The position numbers and the translations under genes were made by a program. Positions 55,021 to 63,537 of a DNA stretch of 64,000 nucleotides are shown here, piece after piece; the stretch's first letter is position 1, and each line of letters opens with the position of its first letter. A model generated the notes under the pieces. The model was not told where the DNA came from and ran no database searches. It worked only from the letters and a program-made list of their open reading frames with translations. The stretch spans positions 1 through 64,000 of the forward strand of contig NZ_JACHXU010000025.1 in assembly GCF_014192335.1 (NCBI RefSeq), written 5' to 3'. The stretch is from Aporhodopirellula rubra. Lineage in GTDB: Bacteria; Planctomycetota; Planctomycetia; Pirellulales; Pirellulaceae.

Positions 55021-56235
55021 ATGAAACGTAGAATGACTCGACGCCGGTTGCGCGGAATTGAAGGCCTTGAAACAAGGCGTGTTCTGGCGGCTGCGATTTC
55101 GGTTGTTGACGGTTCCTTGTTGGTTGAAGGTGACGCCGAAGGGGAGATCGCGATCGTCGACCTCGGTGATGGGACGCTGCAGGTGACCGAGAGTGGTGCG
55201 GGCACCGACGGTGGGGATTTGGTCGAGGTCGTGGAAGGGGTCAGTGATGACATTCTGATTCACCTCGACCCGAGTGGCGTCGGGGCGGACGACGCCGTTT
55301 CGATCGACTTGTCGGCAAACTCGGTCACCGTTGACTCGATCTTCGCCGCCCTCGGGAGCGGTCGCAACACCGTTAGTCTCGATGGCGGAACGATCTCAGG
55401 TGATCTGGTGGTCGCGACCGAAGAGGGCAACGACGCCGTGGTGATCGGAGGAGAAGCCACCGTGCAAGGAAACGTCGAGGCCGTTCTTGGTGAGGGTGAC
55501 AACACTCTCGCTGTCGACGGTGATATTGAGGGGGATCTCGCCGCATGGAATGGCAACGGAGACGATTCGATCGCCATCGGTGTGCAGTCCGAGATCGGTG
55601 GCGACGTGCGAATCGGCTTGGGTGATGGCGAGAATTTCGTTGACGTTGCGGGCCAGATTGCGGGCGATTTGAACCTTCGCGGCGGCGTTGATGACGACAC
55701 GCTCACCGTCCTCGCGGAAGCAATCGTTGCAGGGAATGTTAATGCGTCGTTGGGTGATGGCGAAAATACGGCCACCATCGACGGTGCCGTGGAAGGCGAA
55801 TTGATCGGCTCTGAGTTCGCAGACGAGGAAAGCTCGGAGGCTGCCTGCGACGACAGCCTCGGAAGCGATATGGGCGCAGGGCTAGCCGCCGGTGAGAACT
55901 TGATCGGTTTCCACGGTCGACCTGAACCCGGCATGCGAAATGAAGAACTCGAAAGTGGCGAGTGCAGTCACGCCGACGGCGAGACGACGGATGAAAGTGA
56001 TGCGGGAAGCGACGTCGCCAGCGATGGCGAAACGGACTCGCTGGATGAAACCGACTCGGTCGACGAAACGGTCGAAAACGCTTCGTTTTTGATCAGCACC
56101 AGCGACGAAGACGAACTCGATGACGACACGATCGTTTCGGTTGAAACCAGTCTCGGCCTCACTGATCAAGCCACGCGTGACGAAACCGGACGACGCCATG
56201 GGCGTTCAGGAAACGCGCGAACCAAACAATGCTAG
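55021..56235 (+). CDS. Exported Gly/Asp-rich beta-repeat protein with acidic tail
   Basis: A 404-residue protein. The basic N-terminus ([12 protein letters not shown]) leads into LETRRVLAA, the same export-type motif as in the peroxidase. Residues ~40-265 are repeats of about 20-40 residues with GDGENxxxIxGxIxGDL-like units and GxGxD turns, suggesting a beta-solenoid or RTX-like calcium-binding fold. The remainder is very acidic (Asp/Glu/Ser-rich). No known family is recognised. GAAGGA precedes ATG 55021 by about 9 bases. It is followed at 56 bases by an EF-hand protein. Confidence 0.8.
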   Translation: MKRRMTRRRLRGIEGLETRRVLAAAISVVDGSLLVEGDAEGEIAIVDLGDGTLQVTESGAGTDGGDLVEVVEGVSDDILIHLDPSGVGADDAVSIDLSANSVTVDSIFAALGSGRNTVSLDGGTISGDLVVATEEGNDAVVIGGEATVQGNVEAVLGEGDNTLAVDGDIEGDLAAWNGNGDDSIAIGVQSEIGGDVRIGLGDGENFVDVAGQIAGDLNLRGGVDDDTLTVLAEAIVAGNVNASLGDGENTATIDGAVEGELIGSEFADEESSEAACDDSLGSDMGAGLAAGENLIGFHGRPEPGMRNEELESGECSHADGETTDESDAGSDVASDGETDSLDETDSVDETVENASFLISTSDEDELDDDTIVSVETSLGLTDQATRDETGRRHGRSGNARTKQC

Positions 56236-56290
56236 AAGATTCGATGTTGATTAACCCATTACCCATTTGGATGCTTTAAGGAATTTCGCC

Positions 56291-56680
56291 ATGAGAAAAT
56301 CACTCGTCGCCACTTTCGTTTTGGTCGTCGCCATGACAGTACTGTTGCCCGTGCAAGCCCAACGTCCACCACGCGGTGGCGGCCCAATGGGACCGCAACC
56401 GGCGCAGGCTGCCAGCGACATGACGGCGGATCAGGCCTCGCTTCGATCTGCACAATTGGCCAGCCAAGCGGAAGCTGCAACCGTTACGATGCCGACGATC
56501 GAGGAACTCGCGGTGATGATGTTAGCGAACTACGACGCTGACGAGAGCGGGACGCTCGATCAAACCGAATTGCAAAACGCACTCGTGGCGTTACGGACGA
56601 TGATGCAAAGGCAAACGACACGAACCACCACCAACGCGGCACGAATCCAGGCCAACGCCCTCCGAGTCCGAACGCGTTGA
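56291..56680 (+). CDS. Small exported EF-hand protein
   Basis: A 129-residue protein with a signal peptide (RKSLVATFVLVVAMTVLLPV, cleavage near QAQ) and a Pro/Gly/Gln-rich section. One clear EF-hand loop sits in a helix pair (YDADESGTLDQTELQNAL), followed by a Thr/Arg/Asn-rich tail. It probably binds calcium outside the cytoplasm. AAGGA lies upstream of ATG 56291. It ends a run of three exported calcium-binding-type proteins. Confidence 0.8.
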   Translation: MRKSLVATFVLVVAMTVLLPVQAQRPPRGGGPMGPQPAQAASDMTADQASLRSAQLASQAEAATVTMPTIEELAVMMLANYDADESGTLDQTELQNALVALRTMMQRQTTRTTTNAARIQANALRVRTR

Positions 56681-57029
56681 GAGGGAGTCGCTTTTAGTCT
56701 ACAAGGCGGCGATGGATGAGAGCTTGGCGACAGGCCAAGACGTTTTATTCACGGTTCCAACGCGGACGACAGGACGTAACCTAATGACGCGTGTCATGCC
56801 TTCGGTACTTGTGGTGTCGGAGGGTGGTTTGCACCATGGACTTACGTCCATGGCTAAGGCTTGTCGTGCCGTTGACGCTGGTGTGGGTGAGGTGGCCTGG
56901 TTTTTGGGGGCCACGCGAGTCCTTTGCATACGTCGCATCAATCGGACTCGTTACCTCGTCCTCTATCAGGAAATTGAGTTGTCACAGACCACTAGGCGGC
57001 CGACCGCCAGTCTGAGGAGAACGGATCGT
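56681..57029. other. Hairpin-containing gene-free stretch
   Basis: It lies between the EF-hand gene and nrdB. It holds the hairpin cluster listed at 56784-56950 and no credible gene; a 154-codon ORF here runs antisense into nrdB. Confidence 0.55.
56784..56950. repeat. Cluster of four hairpins
   Basis: Inverted repeats: ATGAC-GCGT-GTCAT (56784-56797), CCATGGAC-TTAC-GTCCATGG (56834-56853, perfect 8 bp), GTGGCC/GGCCAC (56892-56914), CGAGTCC/GGACTCG (56916-56950). It resembles the array at 5.0-5.4 kb in density, not in sequence. Confidence 0.55.
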
Positions 57030-58076
57030 TCAGTCCCAGTTCAGGCTGCCTGCGGATTGGTATTCCGTGACTCGGGTTTCAAAGAAGTTTTTCTCTTTTG
57101 CCAAATCCATCGTTTCGCTCATCCACGGAAACGGATTTTGCGATTCATATTGCTTGGCCAATCCGATGCGTTCTAGACGGCGGTCGGCGATATATTGGAC
57201 GTAGTCGCGGAACATCGATTCGTTGAGCCCTAAAATTCCACCGGGCAAACAATCGGCAGCGTACTCGATTTCTAACTCGACCGCTTGTTTGACTCGATCG
57301 ATCATCGCGACCTGGAATTCTTCGGTCCACAAGCCGGGGTTCTCGCTTTTGATGCCGTTGATCAGGTCGATGCCAAAGTTCAGGTGAATGGTTTCGTCGC
57401 GAAGGATGTACTGAAATTGTTCTCCGATCCCGGTCATCAAGTTCCGCCGGTGAAAGGACAGCATCATCACGAATCCCGTGTAGAAGAACACGCCTTCCAT
57501 GATTAGGTAATAACCGATCAAGTTTTTGAGAAACGTTTGTGCTCCTTCGTCCGTCGATGTGGTGAAGTTGGGATCGAGCACCTCAGCGGTGAGTTCGGTT
57601 TCAAACGCATCTTTGCGGGCAATCGAGGGGACTTCGTGGTACATGTTGAAGACTTCTCCTTCGTCGAGCCCAAGACTATCGACAACATAAAGAAACGTAT
57701 GCGAATGAACCGCCTCTTCAAACGCTTGACGTAACAGATACTGGCGGCATTCCGCATTGGTGACGTGTTTGAAAATCGCTAGCACAAGGTTGTTACCGAC
57801 TAAACTTTCAGCGGTCGAAAAAAAGCCGAGGTTCCGCATGATGACGTGGCGTTCGGGATCCGACAGTCGATCACTTCGCCACGTTTCGATGTCCTTGGTC
57901 ATCGGGACTTCCGTCGGCATCCAGTGGTTGGCGCATCCGTTTTGGTAATGCTCCCACGCCCAGTGATACTTGAGTGGCATGAGTTGATTGACGTCGACTT
58001 GGTTGCAGTTGATCAGTCGTTTTTGGGCGGCGGAAAATCGTTTGCTGGAAATTGCTGGGGTGGTTTGGTTGGTCAT
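57030..58076 (-). CDS. nrdB: Ribonucleotide reductase small subunit, class Ic type (Mn/Fe, Phe at radical site)
   Basis: A 348-residue ferritin-like R2 protein. Ligand positions: Glu 90 (STAESLV), Glu 121 and His 124 ([10 protein letters not shown]), Glu 194 (LIMEGVFF), Glu 228 and His 231 ([10 protein letters not shown]). The residue four after His 124 is Phe 128, not the radical Tyr. The first ligand is Glu, not Asp. This pattern, and segments such as [13 protein letters not shown] and GYYLIMEG, match the Chlamydia trachomatis R2, which uses a Mn(IV)/Fe(III) cofactor in place of a tyrosyl radical. Trp 52, Tyr 223 and Tyr 339 of its radical path are also kept. It forms an operon with nrdA. 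Confidence 0.96.
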   Translation of the reverse strand: MTNQTTPAISSKRFSAAQKRLINCNQVDVNQLMPLKYHWAWEHYQNGCANHWMPTEVPMTKDIETWRSDRLSDPERHVIMRNLGFFSTAESLVGNNLVLAIFKHVTNAECRQYLLRQAFEEAVHSHTFLYVVDSLGLDEGEVFNMYHEVPSIARKDAFETELTAEVLDPNFTTSTDEGAQTFLKNLIGYYLIMEGVFFYTGFVMMLSFHRRNLMTGIGEQFQYILRDETIHLNFGIDLINGIKSENPGLWTEEFQVAMIDRVKQAVELEIEYAADCLPGGILGLNESMFRDYVQYIADRRLERIGLAKQYESQNPFPWMSETMDLAKEKNFFETRVTEYQSAGSLNWD

Positions 58077-58079
58077 CGT

Positions 58080-58361
58080 TTACATTCTCGGGTCGGTTGG
58101 GATCGGACAGGTCGACCGCGAACGAAGCCACACAGCCAGTGATAGCCGCGTGGGCAGTAGTTCGGGCCCGGATAAAAGTTCATCGTGTGCGGAAAGATGG
58201 GTCGCGAGAAAAGGGCCCTCTCGCGACGGTAAGTCGAACCCGCCTGCATCGGTCAAGACGATCAGACTTCCGTTGGGTTCGACCCGCTGCCAAGAACGGG
58301 CGATACCCGGCGTGTGCGTCAAGCTAAACGCCCGTTCGATCCAGTGGCTGTAGAATCGCAT
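58080..58361 (-). CDS. Small ORF between nrdA and nrdB
   Basis: A 93-codon ORF that fills the 300-base gap almost exactly: it begins 16 bases after the nrdA stop and ends 3 bases before the nrdB start, on the same strand. The composition is that of a soluble protein (SLIVLTDAGGFDLPSREG, LATHLSAHDELLSGPELLPT). No domain is recognised and the SD is weak. Its fit between two tightly linked genes favours a real gene. Confidence 0.5.
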   Translation of the reverse strand: MRFYSHWIERAFSLTHTPGIARSWQRVEPNGSLIVLTDAGGFDLPSREGPFLATHLSAHDELLSGPELLPTRLSLAVWLRSRSTCPIPTDPRM

Positions 58362-58376
58362 CGTGATCAGGCGACC

Positions 58377-61268
58377 TTACTGGCACGCTTCGCAATCAGG
58401 ATTGTTGACGTCACAAACCTGGGCGGGTTGTCGTTCGTGGGTGATCAAGTCAACATCGCTGCGGTCGATGCGAATTCCACTCGACTCACTCTGCGACTTC
58501 ATCCAGCGTGGTTGGATACCAAACCGATTCACATCTACGGTCGACTTTTCGACTTGGGTCGCCGCGAGCGAACGCAAGTAGTACGTCGTCTTGAGCCCCT
58601 TTTGCCATGCGGCCTGGTACATCGCGTCAATCGCTTTGCCACTCGGTGCGGAAAGGTACAAGTTCAGCGATTGTCCCTGGTCGATCCACTTTTGGCGACG
58701 AGCCGCGGCGGCAATCAACCATTGCGGTTCGATTTCAAACGCTGTGGCGAACAACCGACGGAGATGCTCGGGCATGATTGCGATCTCTCCTACCGCGCCG
58801 TCGTAGTACTTCAGTGCATCAACCATCTCGGCGTTCCAAAGCGAGTGTTCTTTGAGACAGTTGACCAAGGCCGTATTCACTTGAGTGAACTCACCCGACA
58901 GATTGCTCTTCGAGTAGAGCTGTTTGTAGGTCGGTTCGATCGACTGTGTTACACCGACGATCGTCGAAATGGTCGCCGTCGGTGCGATCGCTAAACAGTT
59001 GCTGTTTCGCATTCCGTTCTGGGCGATGGACTCACGTACAATGTTCCAATCGAGGGTGTTGCCTCGGTCGACATCGATCGGCTCACCGCGATGCTCAGCC
59101 AACAGATCGATCGTGTCGATCGGCAACAAACCGCAATCCCATTTGGATCCGGTGTAGGACTGATACTTGCCACGTTGTTTGGCCAGTTCGCTCGAAGCGA
59201 GGATCGCGAAATAGCTGATCGCTTCCATGCTCGTGTCGGCGAACGCGACCGCATCATCGCTCGCGTAGGGCATGCCCATTTTGTGTAAAGCGTCTTGAAA
59301 ACCCATCAGCCCCAAGCCGACCGGCCGATGACGTAGGTTCGCGTTGCGTGCTTCGGGAGTTGGGTAGAAATTGATGTCGATCACGTTGTCGAGCATTCTC
59401 ATCGCGATCTGTATCGTGTGTCGAAGTAACTCATGATCGAGCTGGCCGTCGACGATGTGAGCGCCGAGGTTGATCGAGCCCAAGTTGCAAACCGCGGTTT
59501 CCTCGGGACTCGTGTTGAGCAGAATCTCAGTACAAAGATTGCTGCTGTGAACAACACCGGCATGATCCTGGGGTGAACGAACGTTGGAGGGATCTTTGAA
59601 TGTCACCCAAGGGTGTCCGGTCTCGAACAGTCGCGTCAGCATCTTTCGCCATAGATCCGTTGCAGCAACGGTTCGATGCAGCCGCAGTTTTTCTTCTTTG
59701 GCATCCGATTCGTACTGCTCGTAGCGTGTCTTGAAATCGATTCCATAGGTGTCATGCAAATCCGGCACTTCGTCAGGACTAAAGAGTGTCCACGAGCCGC
59801 CGTCGCGAACCCGTTGCATGAACAAATCCGGAATCCACGCAGCGGTGTGCATGTCGTGCGTTCGTCGTCGATCGTCGCCGGTATTCTTTCGCAGGTCGAG
59901 GAATTCTTCAAAGTCCAGGTGCCACGGTTCCATGTAGGCGCACACGGCGCCCTTGCGCTTGCCGCCTTGGTTTACCGCGACGGCGGCGTCGTTGACGATT
60001 TTGAGGAACGGAATGACGCCTTGGCTTTTGCCGTTGGTGCCTTTGATCCGGGCTCCAGTCGCACGGATGTTCGTCCAGTCATTGCCGAGCCCGCCTGCCC
60101 ACTTCGACAACACCGCATTGTCACCGACCGATTTGAAGATGTGTTCCAAGTCATCTTGGACCGTGGTCAGATAACAACTGCTCAATTGCGGATTTTGCGT
60201 TCCCGAGTTGAACAGCGTCGGCGTGGCGGTCGTGTAGCGGAAACTCGACAGCAATTCATAAAACTCGATTGCCCGGCCTTCGCGATCGTCGGTTTCAGCA
60301 AGAGCCAGTCCCATCGCGACTCGCATCCAAAAATACTGCGGCGTTTCAATTCGTCGCCCGTCTTTATGAAGCAAGTATCGATCGTAGATAGTTTGCAATC
60401 CCAGATACTGAAACTGCGTGTCGCGCTCAGGCGACAATGCATCTGACAACCGCCGGAGGTCAAAGTCACGCAGTTCTTCCGACAATCGATCGCAGCGAAT
60501 TCCCTCGATGATGTAGTGTTCGAATTGTTCGTGATAGACGGATTTAAAATCATCGGAAAACGGGGATTTGCCGAGTGATTGTTGGTAGATGATCCATCGC
60601 TGCAGCTGCGCCGCGAGGGCATCGTATGCCGGGTCTCGCTCGATGCGACTGCGGGATGAGAGCACGAGGGCGCGAGTAATATCGCTGGGCGTCATCCCAT
60701 CAAATGCGCCGCGAATCACTTCGGCGATGATTTCGCTCGCGTCGATTTCGGGCAAGTGAGATTCGGGGCAACGCTCTAGGAAACGGACCAGACGATCAGG
60801 GTCAAACGGCACCCTCACGCCGGGTTCCAGCTCAACTTCGATACGGTTGGTGTTGGGCACCGCATCAATGCTGTCGAGCCCATGAACTTCTCCGCGAACT
60901 GCCCGGATGCGGGCGTGTTCGGTGCGATACAAGATATAGCGGCGGGCGACGCGGAAATGCTGTCGCTGCATCAATCCGATTTCAACGACGTCTTGAATCT
61001 GCTCGACGTTGATGGAGCCCCCTGGGCTTATCGAATCTCCCGAACTGATCGATTCGGCGAGTTCGGTCACTTGATCGATGATCGCCTCGATATCGCAATG
61101 GATCTCGGGTGGCAACGGTTGAGACTCTTCCAATGGCATCTCCGCCCGGAACGCTTTTTGGATCGCTAGTTGAATCCGCTCGCGGTCAAATTCAGATTCA
61201 CGTCCATCTCGTTTGCACACCATCCATGTGGAAGAAAGTGTGGATGTTTGTTCGGCCGTCCAACCCAT
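58377..61268 (-). CDS. nrdA: Ribonucleotide reductase large subunit
   Basis: A 963-residue R1. An N-terminal ATP-cone ([20 protein letters not shown]) is followed by a second cone-like region ([20 protein letters not shown]). The catalytic barrel has [11 protein letters not shown] and the finger-loop motif [16 protein letters not shown], then [18 protein letters not shown] and the radical-path Tyr pair TTYYLRS. A redox Cys tail ends in DCEACQ. Extended N-termini with extra ATP-cones also occur in chlamydial R1. ATG 61268 is the likely start; the frame is open to 61355. A cobalamin riboswitch lies 260 bases upstream in the leader. Confidence 0.95.
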   Translation of the reverse strand: MGWTAEQTSTLSSTWMVCKRDGRESEFDRERIQLAIQKAFRAEMPLEESQPLPPEIHCDIEAIIDQVTELAESISSGDSISPGGSINVEQIQDVVEIGLMQRQHFRVARRYILYRTEHARIRAVRGEVHGLDSIDAVPNTNRIEVELEPGVRVPFDPDRLVRFLERCPESHLPEIDASEIIAEVIRGAFDGMTPSDITRALVLSSRSRIERDPAYDALAAQLQRWIIYQQSLGKSPFSDDFKSVYHEQFEHYIIEGIRCDRLSEELRDFDLRRLSDALSPERDTQFQYLGLQTIYDRYLLHKDGRRIETPQYFWMRVAMGLALAETDDREGRAIEFYELLSSFRYTTATPTLFNSGTQNPQLSSCYLTTVQDDLEHIFKSVGDNAVLSKWAGGLGNDWTNIRATGARIKGTNGKSQGVIPFLKIVNDAAVAVNQGGKRKGAVCAYMEPWHLDFEEFLDLRKNTGDDRRRTHDMHTAAWIPDLFMQRVRDGGSWTLFSPDEVPDLHDTYGIDFKTRYEQYESDAKEEKLRLHRTVAATDLWRKMLTRLFETGHPWVTFKDPSNVRSPQDHAGVVHSSNLCTEILLNTSPEETAVCNLGSINLGAHIVDGQLDHELLRHTIQIAMRMLDNVIDINFYPTPEARNANLRHRPVGLGLMGFQDALHKMGMPYASDDAVAFADTSMEAISYFAILASSELAKQRGKYQSYTGSKWDCGLLPIDTIDLLAEHRGEPIDVDRGNTLDWNIVRESIAQNGMRNSNCLAIAPTATISTIVGVTQSIEPTYKQLYSKSNLSGEFTQVNTALVNCLKEHSLWNAEMVDALKYYDGAVGEIAIMPEHLRRLFATAFEIEPQWLIAAAARRQKWIDQGQSLNLYLSAPSGKAIDAMYQAAWQKGLKTTYYLRSLAATQVEKSTVDVNRFGIQPRWMKSQSESSGIRIDRSDVDLITHERQPAQVCDVNNPDCEACQ

Positions 61269-61528
61269 GCCAATGTTTCCTATGATTGCGCACGCACCTC
61301 GCGAGTTCAACTTTGCAGGGCGATGCATCGGTTCGGCGGGTTCGCACAACAGCACACAACGGTGTTAACGGACAGTCGTCGTACAGTTAACGGGCTTGCT
61401 GGTGGTGCGGCGAACCGGCGTTTCATTGGTCAGCAAATCGCAGTCGATGCACAGTCGTATCGCACGAACCGGCATGAAGAAATTCGCTGCAACGTCCGCC
61501 CCAATCCGAGAGGGCACTCAACGTCTAT
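61269..61528 (-). other. Leader between the riboswitch and nrdA
   Basis: About 260 bases of 5' leader. I find no clear terminator hairpin with a U tract, so control may act on translation or via Rho. Nothing else is seen. Confidence 0.45.
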
Positions 61529-61734
61529 TTCGTGGTAGGTCTTCTGACTTACTGCCGTCCGATTTCCCGACCTTCTCGCCGAAATTTCTCGGCAATGGCC
61601 TTTCAAAAGAGAAAGGGAAATACGTTTCGGATGCCGTAGCACCCGGGGCAGTTCACAGCGGCTGGACCATCCCGGAATTTCACCGGAGTTCCCTGTTCAC
61701 CTGCTCACAAGAATTGCTAGCAAGTCACCACGAA
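61529..61734 (-). promoter_or_regulatory. Cobalamin riboswitch upstream of nrdA
   Basis: On the minus strand the conserved core is plain: GGTGAA with the AATTCCGG region, then CCAGCCGCTGTGAACTG, and the B12-box end GGCAGTAAGTCAGAAGACC. A closing helix P1 pairs TTCGTGGT (61734-61727) with ACCACGAA (61536-61529), eight perfect bases. The total is 206 bases. Adenosylcobalamin binding would repress the class I nrd genes, as known for class Ia nrd in Streptomyces. Confidence 0.93.
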
Positions 61735-61823
61735 CGGGCGAAGTATTGATTAACCGACGCGGATTGTCAACGCGAAGTCGACGAAGTTTGATTTCGGGCA
61801 AAGCAAGCTGAATCGGGTCTGCT

Positions 61824-62300
61824 TCAGATTCCGCCGGTGCTGGTCTCCGCCGGTTGCAGAAACCGTAAATGATGCGCCGCGTGGCAGGTGTGGATTCGTT
61901 CGATCATTTCGCGTGATTGTTGGCCGAACGCGGGGTGCGGTGCGTAGTCACCGGCGTGCGCGTGGAAACGCTCGACACTCGCCACAAAGCGTTCCACTTC
62001 CGCCGCGTCGTCCACCTCCGCGGGCGGAACAAACATCGATGCCGTGCGAATGCCGCGAGGCGAATCATCGCTGAGTACTTTCGGTAAAAGCAGCCGACGC
62101 ATTACCGGACGCATGAATGCGAACAACGACATCCATTTGGGATAACCGTCCACACTCGGGTCTTGCACCAAAATCAAATGACGGCAAATTTGACCGAGCG
62201 ACCAATTGCCTTGACGCGTGTAACCGCTGCGCAGTAACTCGCGGGTCTCGGCAACGGCACCGTCTAAGTCATCGAATTGTAGTATTCGTAGCTCGCTCAT
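61824..62300 (-). CDS. DUF1569 (DinB-like) protein
   Basis: A 158-residue helical-bundle protein with the DUF1569 pattern: GNWSLGQICRHLILVQD near the N-terminus and HTCHAAHHLRFLQP at the end. The three spaced His suggest a metal site as in DinB/YfiT proteins, which are thiol-transferase or hydrolase-like. It overlaps the upstream oxidoreductase by 4 bases (ATGA), so they form an operon. Its substrate is unknown. Confidence 0.85.
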   Translation of the reverse strand: MSELRILQFDDLDGAVAETRELLRSGYTRQGNWSLGQICRHLILVQDPSVDGYPKWMSLFAFMRPVMRRLLLPKVLSDDSPRGIRTASMFVPPAEVDDAAEVERFVASVERFHAHAGDYAPHPAFGQQSREMIERIHTCHAAHHLRFLQPAETSTGGI

Positions 62301-63304
62301 GAGTTTGGTTCATTCTGTGTTTGCGGCGATGATGCATCGAGGACTCGAACCACCACTTTTCCTTTGACGTGTCCCGTTTCAATATGACCAATCGCGTCCG
62401 GCGTTTCGGAAAGCGTGTAAGTTCGATCGATGAGCGGACGCACTTGAGCCGCTTCGACGAACGTCATGAGCGCGTTCAAATCATCGCGATTGGGAACCGA
62501 AAGGTATCGTCGCAGGTTCTGCTTAATCATTGGCGACAACAACAGCGGCTTGATCAAACGGACGAACATTGCCAGACCTTTCGCGCCCGTCCCGCTGTTG
62601 AGAATCAGCATCCCGTTGGGCTTCAGTACACGACGGCAATCTGAAAGCGAGCGGTTTTCGATGTTGTCAAAAATGACATCGTAGTGCGGTTCGCCTAACG
62701 TGAAATCCTCTCGGTCGTAAGCGATCACATGATCCGCACCGAGCGCGCGAACCGTATGGGAGTTTGCTTCACTGCAGACACCCGTCACGACGGCGCCGTA
62801 TGTTTTGGCAATCTGCACGGCAAAGCTCCCGACACCACCGGAGGCTCCGTTGACGAGGAGATGCTGGCCCGATTGCAGTTTGGCAACATCGCGGAGTGCG
62901 TGCAGCGCGGCGAGACCGGACGTCGGCATCGCGGCAGCGTCGAGAAAGGAAACATTTGCGGGTTTTGCCGCGAGTGTGCTTTCGTTGACCGCAACAAACT
63001 CAGCACACGAACCGAAGCAGGTTCCGAACACCTCATCACCGGTTTGAAACCGCGTTACTTTTTTGCCCGTCGCTTCGACCGTCCCCGCCACGTCGAAACC
63101 AGGGACACCGTATTTAGGTTTGAAAAGTCCCGTCGCGACCCGCATCAGCAACGGAGTTCCGCGAACGCCGAAGCTATCACCGACGTGCAGTCCGGCGGCG
63201 TGAACTCGCACGAGGACCTCGTCCTCCTTGATCTGCGGTTTCGCGATATCGGTGACGCGAAGGTCATCAGGCGAACCATATTTCTCCTGATAAACCGCTT
63301 TCAT
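62297..63304 (-). CDS. MDR-family NADPH-dependent oxidoreductase (quinone reductase/zinc-less alcohol dehydrogenase)
   Basis: A 335-residue protein: MKAVYQEKYGSPDDLRV, a GroES-like domain, PGFDVAGTVEATG, VNGASGGVGSFAVQIAKTYGA (NADP loop) and VRALGADHVIAYD. The catalytic zinc ligands of alcohol dehydrogenases are missing, as in quinone oxidoreductases. The start ATG 63304 is typical (MKA); the frame is open to 63409. It is translationally coupled to the DUF1569 gene. It is divergent from a TetR gene, with two operators between, so it is probably induced by the ligand of that regulator. Confidence 0.9.
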   Translation of the reverse strand: MKAVYQEKYGSPDDLRVTDIAKPQIKEDEVLVRVHAAGLHVGDSFGVRGTPLLMRVATGLFKPKYGVPGFDVAGTVEATGKKVTRFQTGDEVFGTCFGSCAEFVAVNESTLAAKPANVSFLDAAAMPTSGLAALHALRDVAKLQSGQHLLVNGASGGVGSFAVQIAKTYGAVVTGVCSEANSHTVRALGADHVIAYDREDFTLGEPHYDVIFDNIENRSLSDCRRVLKPNGMLILNSGTGAKGLAMFVRLIKPLLLSPMIKQNLRRYLSVPNRDDLNALMTFVEAAQVRPLIDRTYTLSETPDAIGHIETGHVKGKVVVRVLDASSPQTQNEPNS

Positions 63305-63439
63305 CGTTTGCTCTTTGGATTGCCGCGTTGGATGTTCTGCTCGCGAGAATTCGTTATCGCGATAACCGGAGGGTTGGACGTGCTGAGGGGCGAGAACGGA
63401 GGGGCTCATGAGATTTCCCGGCCGCGGGTGGCGATTGAG

Positions 63440-63488
63440 ACTTGCGCTGTAAGTTGCACTATCGCGATGTTATGCTTACGCTGTAAGT
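63440..63488. promoter_or_regulatory. Two TetR-type operators in the divergent gap
   Basis: ACTTGC-GCT-GTAAGT (63440-63454) and GCTTAC-GCT-GTAAGT (63474-63488) share one 15-bp pattern, ACTTRCGCTGTAAGT-like, with centres 34 bp apart. The inner CTTAC-GCT-GTAAG of the second is a perfect palindrome. They lie 136 bases and 50 bases from the two flanking genes, as expected of a divergent repressor circuit. Confidence 0.75.
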
Positions 63489-63537
63489 GAGTCAAGTTCG
63501 AAACGTCATTTCAGGCCCGCCGCCAAGAGGAGAGTGC

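Noticed and set aside
56712-57176. 154-codon ORF
   Set aside because: Runs antisense into nrdB and across hairpins; no coding character.
57030-58076. Class Ia (tyrosyl-radical) NrdB
   Set aside because: The radical position is Phe 128 and the first ligand is Glu 90, as in class Ic.
62337-62352. tRNA T-arm-like sequence GGACTCGAACC
   Set aside because: Lies inside the oxidoreductase coding region and no other tRNA arms pair around it.
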